From positions 33,032,361 through 33,096,360 of the forward strand of contig JAAONU010000003.1 in the NCBI GenBank assembly GCA_012932295.1: a DNA stretch of 64,000 nucleotides, written 5' to 3'. The position numbers and the translations under genes are program-made. Positions 56,622 to 64,000 of the stretch are shown in pieces; positions within the stretch are counted from its first letter, which is position 1; each line of letters starts with the position of its first letter. The notes beneath the pieces were generated by a model. The model did not search any database. It worked only from the letters and a program-made list of their open reading frames with translations, and was not told the DNA's origin. This DNA is from Cyclina sinensis (lineage: Eukaryota; Mollusca; Bivalvia; Venerida; Veneridae).

Positions 56622-57500
56622 ATGTTGAAATCTCGTGATGCTCGGAAATTTCATGCTTGGTGTTTGTTTAAGAATATGACCAAATTGAATATACTACGAT
56701 CTTTAATGTTTAATAATTTACGTTTCGGAAATAGTAAAATTATGAGTGGTGAATACTCAACATCATTAGTATCATCGTCTAAAACGCGTAATTTGTCTTC
56801 TCCAGTTGAAGTCACAGAATATAAAAAAGCTGTCAGTGTTTCTTTGTCTGATTTGCACGAAAAGTCGGACTCCGAAACCATAAATAAGACTATAGTACCA
56901 CGCATGTTTAATCTAGATGAAGTAGCTGTAAATTCCATTACAAGCGCTCTAAAAACCGTAATGCAAGACGAAATGGCATGGATGACTGACAATGCTGTTG
57001 TAGCTATTGTTCAAGGCGTCACTGATTGGCTTCGAGCCAAAGTTGTTAAACTCCTAATTGAAAATAAGGCTCTTAAGGACGAGGTCTCAGATCTTTGAAG
57101 TCAGGTTGCTGAGCTTCACCTCAAGGCTGATGTTGCGGAACAATATAGCCGCCGTGACAGCGTGCGTATATCTGGTGTACGTGAGGAACCGGGTGAGGTC
57201 ACTGTCACATCAGTTTTGAATATGGCTAAAGTTAGTGGAGTTTCCATAGGACTTCCTGATATTGCTGTGTCTCATCGGGTTTGAAAACCTGGAATGCCTA
57301 AACCTACATCCTTGTCAAGTTTGCATCTCGTCGGCCACTTGACACTTTCTACAACAAACATGTTCTCTCAAAAAGCTACGGCTATGAGGATATTTGTAAA
57401 CAAGGACTTAACCCGCCACAGATCCGAACTGCTTCTCAGCACGTAAAATTGTAAAATCTCGAACATTATTGGTACATGGTCTACGAATGGCACCGTGTAT
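56622..57500 (+). pseudogene. LINE ORF1-like protein remnant
   Basis: ATG at 56622 opens 158 codons ending TGA at 57096-57098: a weakly conserved N-part, then DEVAVNSITSALKTVMQ and a helical, leucine/charged segment (DWLRAKVVKLLIENKALK) suited to a coiled coil. In the same frame after the stop come VAEQYSRRDSVRISGVRE and LPDIAVSHRV, another stop, then KPG; after a shift FASR, FVNKDLTRHRSELL and similar. The order coiled coil, QYSRR-x-S-x-RISG, HRVG, KF-SR and NEDLT is that of ORF1 RNA-binding proteins of several LINE clades. Two TGA stops and at least one shift make it dead. No ORF2 follows within the readable sequence. Confidence 0.68.
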
Positions 57501-59050
57501 GTCAAAGTTATAAAGGATTCTACGAATAGTATTTATCATATCATCAGCCAGAAGGATGTTGTCCCGTTCAAGCATTACTCGGTAACAAACTCTGAGAATG
57601 ATAATGTCCCATAGAAATTGATGAAGAAACGAAATACTCAGGATAATTTTCTATTTTCAAGCGAAGCTAATTTTGACAGTTTTGTCTTGGTTTTGATGCC
57701 TTTGGTGATGTCATGGTCACGCGGTATCGCTACACTGTTTACGTAGTTTTCGCACGATGTTTGCACAAATCGCAGTATTCAGTGAAAAGTTCGAAATTAA
57801 GTATAGGTCAAAATGTCTGAAGTCGAGATATACATGCATCCACAGGCATTATTTTCCCGTAGATATCAGACTTTGTCGACTTACCGACGAAATCAAAATT
57901 GTTCCTTAGTGAGCAGGAGATAAACTTACTAGTTAGTCCCCTACCGGTTCTCCTGGGGGAATGTAAGTTTGCCCTCCGTCCGTTTGTCTGTTCGTCCGTT
58001 CGGAAAAACTGGGTCTAGCGATAATTAAAAATGTACTTAAAATACTTTCATAAAATTTAAAACATTGATAAATGGCAAATGGAAATTATGCACATCATTT
58101 TATCATATTCCTATGTTGAGAAATTGCTATGGCAATAAAAGATTTGAAATATTGCGAAAAATGGTGATATACTTTTGAAGCCCTATAGATATCCATTACA
58201 CATGTTTTGATACTATAAAGCCCAGTTCATAGGTGATGTCCTATAACTCTAACCTTTGGTTTCAAAAAGTTATCGGCCTTTTTCAAATTGAAAATTTTCC
58301 CAAAAAAACCCATTTAATTCCAATTGTCATTAGCAGAAAATTACCTACTTAGCATTTTACTTTCTGTTGTCAAAACAATATTTGATCAAAACGAAAATTA
58401 TACACACTAATTATATGCATTTGTTTGAGGTCGGAATAAATTAAAGCAGTTTGCTTTAAGTTTGAATAAAAGTAAAGCTCGTATCTCAGAACAAATACGG
58501 TGGCCACTTGCTTTTTTTGGCTTTTTTTTACTTATTTAGGTGGACCAGTATGAGTAAGATTTGTGACAGTTGCCGAAAACATAAAAATGTCCAGAAATCA
58601 GGTAAATAAGTAGAAGCATGTGTTTCTTTTACGTTTAACATGTATAAATGAAAATATGCTAAGCACCACCTAATCTAGGTTTGAATTGAATTATCGTTTT
58701 GAATTGTCCCGTATATTTTAATTAATTACATATTTTCTGTTGTTTTGTTTCCTTTTGTGTGAAAAAATTTAAAGTGTTTTTAATTTGTCTTTTGCACTAG
58801 ATTATGATAAAAGTTAAATCATGATGTTTTTGGAAAATCGTTTTTGTTTAGGAATTTGCTAGAAAATGTTCAAAAAGAACCGAACAGGATTTTACTTAAT
58901 ATTTGGATGGGGACCCATAACTGTTGATAACAGACTAGAAGCGTCTTATCATACTCCCGATTCGGTTCTGATTGAGCGCTGTCAGATATTGTTCCAATCT
59001 TAGACCAACATGGCGCCAAGTTCCTGTATACCTAACAAAACAGCCTAATA
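57501..59050. other. Intergenic DNA
   Basis: No domain-bearing frame; CCGTCCGTTTGTCTGTTCGT (57976) is a low-complexity leader like that before the 22.0-kb repeat. Nothing else recognised. Confidence 0.4.
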
Positions 59051-59059
59051 TCGCCAGCT

Positions 59060-59800
59060 GTAACTTATTCTAGACTTCAGTTGAATTATGGTCCGAAGAC
59101 CTTGCTGGTCTAATCAGACGTTCGATCCCGACCCTGCCAAGGTATTCCTGGGCCACACGGACAACATTGGGACGGCCCTTACTATCCATTAAGAAGCACC
59201 CACCATCCACTAAGCCTTTATACATCCACACATTTACATCTAGAATGTCGTCAATGTAACGCTAGGGAGTGAGGGTACCGCAGTCAAAGATACAGAGATC
59301 GATCCGCCCATCCAAGCTGTTGCCGTGCCATACAATAATTGAACTTCTACCATAACGGTCGTGTTAAGTAATGTAAGCCAAGTGGAAACGCTGTCGTTCA
59401 CATATCTGAGCTAAGGAGATAAAATACATTGTCTCATCGATCAAATATCATCTTCGTGTAGCCTTGTACGGAACACTGACCCCCAGGCATTTGGGATGTT
59501 ACAACGCAGCTGGATTGCCGTTGTAAAACGGTTCCGTCGGCCGTGAAGACTAAAACCGATCCCAAGCTGCTTACATGGGCCCTTCTTTGCTACCACCATG
59601 CCGCCTTACCGATGAACCGAACTTCTTAGAGCCTTGCCTAGTCTCTGGTGGTAACTACATGGTCTACACTAAGGGCTTTACCAACCTTGTGATAGACAGC
59701 TTCTTGTTTCACCACACCAACAGCCCGCCACATATTGGTTTCAGACAGATGCTTAATAGCATTTTATTCAACCTCAAAACGAGAAATGTTTTGTCTAGTT
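59060..59800 (-). pseudogene. Old Tc1-type transposase remnant
   Basis: Reading the minus strand from about 59790, frames give WRAVGVVKQEAVYHKVGKAL (the N-terminal helix-turn-helix pattern RAVGML-x-x-G), later WHGNSLDGRIDLCI, RYIDDILDVNVW, LMDSKGRPNVVR, YLGRVGIERL and RPARSSDHNSTE. This follows the intact-looking Tc1 copy at 54 kb block by block (WAGIS, EILDVYV, LMDDNARPHRA, PARSSDLN), but with stops and frameshifts throughout and the catalytic DDN changed to DSK. Older than the 54-kb copy, and retaining traces of the N-terminal domain that copy has lost. TIRs not found. Confidence 0.7.
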
Positions 59801-59870
59801 TAGTTTAAACATATTTTATTGCCAACATATATACAGAGCTTATCATTGTAAAAACCTTTTTATTATACAT

Positions 59871-59871
<1 letters not shown>

Positions 59872-59932
<61 letters not shown>
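59872..59932. repeat. (AT)n microsatellite, about 29 repeats
   Basis: Uninterrupted AT dinucleotide array of about 58 bp. Confidence 0.95.
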
Positions 59933-59935
<3 letters not shown>

Positions 59936-60201
59936 CTCTACATATGCCATGTGCAAGTACACAATACCCTCAAAAATAAAGAAAATCACGGGGTGCATGC
60001 TTTCCGTGGGTCCAACGCAAAGGAGATTGTTTCAGCATGCTATGGCATAATACAAAGATCACGTGAACCTGACTACCGATTGCATAAAAACACGTGAAAT
60101 TTGACGGTACTTATCAGTCTAATTGTAAATTTCACTTTCGATTGGATCAGTCATAAAAATGACTAACGTTTTGAACAATACTAAATAGGAGTTAAACTTT
60201 T

Positions 60202-61020
60202 TTATTTTATGCCTACCAATGAAATATAGAGAAATATCAGTGAGATAAAAGTGATAATACACTGTTTTGAATCAGTGAAATTACCATTTTGATAATACAC
60301 TGTTTGTGCCGGAACTACTGCTTGATGAAACTTCAGGAATTTCCCCACAACGTAAATACAAGAGAATCCGCTGTATTTCAGACTGTGACAGCGAGTGAAA
60401 TTTATTTACCTTGTTAAATCCAATTATAATATTGAATTCCTGAGCCTAACTAGTTGTGAACAATGATGAAATTCGCCATAAATTATTTAAAATGTCTGAT
60501 TTGTTTACATAACTGACATGGACAATATCCAATATGGCCGACTTTCAATTCAATTGATTGAATATTACTCGGTATTAATCCGCTTTTATAATTAAAGTAT
60601 GTATGGCTAAAATTCAATAAATATTGATAAACTGTGTAAAGAAAAATAAATGTTATTTGATGAAAGTGTATTCAGTTTATTTCAGCAGAAGTAAAGTTAT
60701 CATATGTATTGGAGATTGTCTGCACTTTTTTTGTGCGGAGTAACCAAAGTACGCATTAACTGATTTGGGGCTCACCATGGGGAATTTATTGAAGGCCCTG
60801 ATTAAAAATGTCATAAAAAACCCCATTTTTGACGTGTTGGCATAAAATAAAAAGAAAATTTGTTTGTTTTTTAGTGGAAGATGGGAATTTATTTCATCTC
60901 GTGAACACCATATGTTGATATTTTCACTCGTGACTGCGCCACTCGTGAAAATATCACATATGGTGTTCACTCGATGAAATAAATTCTCATCTTCCACAAA
61001 AACAAACAAATATCCTCTAT
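60202..61020 (+). repeat. 820-bp dispersed repeat with terminal hairpin, copy 2
   Basis: Nearly identical to 26389-27208 and in the same orientation, with different flanks. Scattered single-base changes and one or two 1-bp indels separate the copies; the hairpin at 60884-61005 is kept. The minus frame through it (119 codons) is longer than in copy 1 only because of flanking DNA. Confidence 0.85.
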
Positions 61021-61204
61021 TTGTCAACGAATACATTTAAGTAAAAGATTGGGTTTTTTTTACTAATGATACACACCATTCAGTGCAGAAAAATTAAAAT
61101 ATGAAGGGTCACTGGCCACTTACTAACTTTATCGATTTAGAAATAAAATAACTTTTGAAATTTTCCTGAACGGTAAAACAATAATGACCTTTGACTGGTG
61201 TAAA

Positions 61205-61259
61205 ACGCATTAACAAAAATAAATTGGCACGCCTGACCAATTTATTTTTGTTAATGCGT
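61205..61259. repeat. Perfect 23-bp inverted repeat, 9-nt loop
   Basis: ACGCATTAACAAAAATAAAT plus TGG, loop CACGCCTGA, then the exact inverse ending TTAATGCGT. ACGCATTAAC appears again at 61377, about 120 bp downstream. A transcript would form a strong hairpin; it may also be two abutting inverted element ends. Confidence 0.8.
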
Positions 61260-62620
61260 ATTATTAAACATTAACCTATTTAATGATCAACATTACTTTT
61301 TAAACTAAATATAAAACATCTCTCTGAACCGCGTGGTTAGACGGACCTAATTAAGTAAATTTAATTTAGTTAGTACGCATTAACCAGTTAGACTTAGCAG
61401 AAATTTGAAAAATACTGCAATGTGATTGGATAAAAAATAATGTTGATCTATAATGATATAATTGTGTTGATTAGCAAACAGAAAATATACTTTTGCTTTG
61501 CCTTTTGCACAGATCAGATGTACTTGCATGACTGCACACTGGCTATAGAGGTGGTGCCCATGTTGAAGACCTATCATTGCCATTTTGAGTAAGTAAACAG
61601 TCATTCTCATTTATACTTAAAGATGAACATAGCTGTGTGAGTGAGTCAAAATAACAATGTGTATTTATGTAACAGTAAATGTCAGATGTACAACAAAATT
61701 GTGCATGTTCAATACATGTCTTAAATTCAGGTGGGTTTGTTTGCCCTTTCTGAATTAAAATTGTGATATTTTCCTCATTCAAAAAGGTGCAAAGAAGCTT
61801 TTATTCTGTTTTATTGCATGTCAATGCTTCAATTCTTGTTTTTAAAGAAGGCATGAACAGCATAAATTATCATTTCAGGCAGCTGGGTGTACAAGACATA
61901 GCAGGACCAGAGAAAGTTTGATTTTTTTTTGGCAGACAGAAGGATCACAGCTTCTAAAGCCTATCTGCTGACTTTGATCTGGAGGTATAACAGTAACCTC
62001 TTGAAATAACCTAGTGTGTTGCCTTTTCACATATAAGATAGAAAATTGCTGTTCAGTTATGTCTATCAGAATATATACATGAATGACTTAAAAGTCAAAA
62101 TAATTTGATTTTTTTTTTTCGAAAACTCTTCACACAACTAAAAATATTATGTGTTTTTTTTACCAATGTGTAACTCTAAATTTGATAAAGTTTGATAAAT
62201 TAAGTATTAATGCATGAGCTGAGACAGCTTTGGTTCATCAAATATATTATGCATTTTAAAAAAATAACAGGAAATTTCCAGCACAAACACTGTCTTTCAT
62301 TTTTCTGATTTTGTTTGTAGTCCACACAGAGATTGCATGGAGTCATATTAAAGCTTCGTTTTATGAAAAGTACTAGTTTTTCTGGACTGAAATTAACTTT
62401 CTTGGTTGAAATTAGAGATTCTTGATACAGATATAAGAAATCACAGTATTAGGAAAAAAAGTTTTCTTAAACTGTGCATCAATGTTTTCTTGTCTTACCC
62501 TGAGATAGCACAAAGCCTGCATTGTCTGTTTTGACCGTTATATTCATCCGCATAAGTTTTGGAATCGGAGAAAATAAAGTAATCTTAAGTGAATTGAATG
62601 TACTATACATAGATATTTTC
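61260..62620. other. AT-rich intergenic DNA
   Basis: Two overlapping minus frames (61380-61610 and 61543-61782) are open but show no domain; the second has eight cysteines without a pattern I recognise. No splice context supports them. Confidence 0.35.
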
Positions 62621-62752
62621 TTCATTATATCCAAAGATAATTATGTGAAATCAAAGGATATTTTTTCTCATCATATCCAAATTGTGTGAAATTAAAGGCC
62701 ATTTTCCTGATTGTATCCAAAGATAATTATGTGAAATGAAAGGACCTTTACC
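62621..62752. repeat. ~45-60 bp tandem repeat, about three eroded copies
   Basis: Three copies of TATCCAAAGATAATTATGTG / GAAATCAAAGGA separated by T-rich spacers of unequal length. Confidence 0.6.
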
Positions 62753-63084
62753 ACAATGCTTTCTAATAAAGCAGATTTGTGTAATCTAGGTACCAAAAAT
62801 GTCATAATCGTATTCCAAACACGCAGCAGTCTGATATAACCGTTAGTTACTATGGCAATTACTACATTTCATCTGAAACTATAACTAGTAAGTTTAGACT
62901 ATTTCAACAGTAACTCGTATTATTCTATAAAGTTTCCGATGACACGTGATGCATGTAAGGAGCTAGAGATTTTGCAACGGTTAACGGTTAACCAAGCCAC
63001 TGTTTGTATTTGCATGTGAGTAGCTATAGTGAAAAATTTCACTTTGAAGAAAGTTAACAACAAAAACCAACAACTGACTCATAC

Positions 63085-63202
63085 CTGTCAAAGACAAATT
63101 ATATATTGCTCCCGCGAGATACCAACGACTCCGAGACACTGAGATTTTTGCTAATTGCTCCTTAATATAATGAAGAAAACGGTTTGACAAGATGAGAAAC
63201 AT
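63085..63202 (-). CDS. Possible first coding exon (unproven)
   Basis: ATG at 63202 has a favourable context (AAA before it) and opens MFLILSNRFLHYIKEQLAKI, SVSRSRWYLAGAIYN and LSLT, ending exactly at a consensus splice donor, TTGACAG then GTATGAGT (63084). The peptide is basic with a hydrophobic start, possibly a targeting sequence. I do not recognise it, and no downstream exon was found on the minus strand to the left. It could equally be chance. Confidence 0.22.
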
Positions 63203-63731
63203 TTTACTTTTTGATTTCTGTTTTAAGGGTCATTTCTTTACGACAACTGTCGTTTCATCTGTCCAGATAAGAGGTCAAATTTTAATCATAGGTAGATATA
63301 GCTGATATTTGTCGTGACCCAAACGTATTTAAAAAATCGAAGGTTTTACATATTTAAAAGATATTGAATAAAATTATGCTTAAATCTAGCTCATCGTAAG
63401 TCTATCAAAACAATTTCAATTGACGATACGCGAAATCACGCAGCAACGTTAATTTGAACAGACGATTGCAAGAAGTTCGGACTGTATTAATCATGTCCAG
63501 CCAACATTTCAATAAAAATATACAACCACTTCCTTTACAATTTATAAAGTCTGATAATAACTACACAATACTCGTGCTGCTACGTTCTATTTGCTTCAAA
63601 ATTTACCAACAGAGGGTTGACAACTCCTTCTAGACAGAAGTGCTGACTCTCCTGTAGTTCACTCCCTTGAAAACGTTCAATGCCAGTTTTGATTTCTTGA
63701 TTAAATGCAAATTGTTTGCTTGTCTGCTATT

Positions 63732-63909
63732 GAGGAAACAGTTTTGTCTTAAATACAATACTTGCAGGAAACAACTGCAATAAGAATTATCAGTCTTCAC
63801 TTAACAAGACAATATGGAGGAAACAGTTTTGTTTTAAATACAATACTTTTTGCAAGAAACAACTGCAATAAGAATTATCAGTCTTCACTTTTTTTTTTAA
63901 CAAGACAAT
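63732..63909. repeat. ~85-bp tandem duplication, two copies
   Basis: Copies at 63732 and 63817 share GAGGAAACAGTTTTGTYTTA, AATACAATACTT, AACAACTGCAATAAGAATTA and TCAGTCTTCACTT; the second has a TTTT insertion in each half. Differences are confined to T runs and single bases, so the duplication is recent. Confidence 0.85.
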
Positions 63910-64000
63910 AAATTTAAATTTCTATTGCAAATGAAACTGCTTTCTTCTGTCAAAACATGTTATTATAATTAGCATCTCAACACGTCTGCCAAACAATGGG

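Noticed and set aside
60677..61036. 119-codon minus frame (and 71-codon twin at 27.05-27.27 kb) as a protein
   Set aside because: It runs through the two arms of the hairpin of the 820-bp repeat; the peptide reflects the palindrome and differs in extent between copies because of flanking DNA.

Overview
The window is animal nuclear DNA, most likely from a bivalve mollusc. The evidence is the strong AT-richness, split genes with GT-AG junctions, and a mix of transposons and short tandem families of a kind I associate with bivalve genomes (inference from pattern memory, no search run): Tc1 with DD34E spacing, pogo, hAT-like, Ty3/gypsy, L1/Tx1-like LINE and a tyrosine-recombinase retrotransposon, plus 150-190 bp degenerate tandem units containing phrases such as GACCTTGACCTTGA. 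There is no bacterial-style operon and I see no intact, confidently identified host gene.

Layout. 1-11.5 kb: AT-rich intergenic DNA with a dead Ty3/gypsy pol fragment (2.4-2.95 kb), hairpin-forming and 82-bp tandem repeats (4.06-4.45 kb), a decayed hAT-like transposase (6.3-6.96 kb), a 24-bp minisatellite open on both strands (7.2-7.5 kb) and old degenerate tandem families (8.4-9.55 kb). 11.5-18.1 kb: one possible host exon, a truncated LINE (minus strand) and four short terminal-inverted-repeat elements, one with a 9-bp target duplication and one with TTAA ends enclosing a tRNA-like box. 18-30 kb: same-orientation low-copy blocks (called A and B here) and a ~1-kb minisatellite (22.66-23.66 kb).

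30.4-38.2 kb is the best feature: a nearly intact minus-strand Ngaro/PAT-type tyrosine-recombinase retrotransposon. It carries gag, reverse transcriptase-RNase H, tyrosine recombinase and an SGNH-hydrolase domain, enclosed by split direct repeats (A1 - genes - B1 A2 - B2 A3 - B3) with one extra 1150-bp unit. All four outer or inner boundaries share TATTATT, and a 27-bp interrupted palindrome lies at the A end.

39.7-45.2 kb holds the dispersed exons of a RecQ-family helicase pseudogene (minus strand), with a pogo-type transposon carrying a C-terminal PHD-like finger inside one of its introns. 45-64 kb is TE-rich intergenic DNA: a further A-B block pair, a 32-bp minisatellite, a Tc1 element with readable TIRs and TA target site, a LINE ORF1 remnant, a second and much older Tc1 copy, and a second copy of an 820-bp hairpin-ended repeat first seen at 26.4 kb.

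Only the genes of the tyrosine-recombinase element form a working set: Gag packages RNA, RT-RNase H copies it, and the recombinase would insert a circular DNA copy through the A/B junction. Everything else is remnants.
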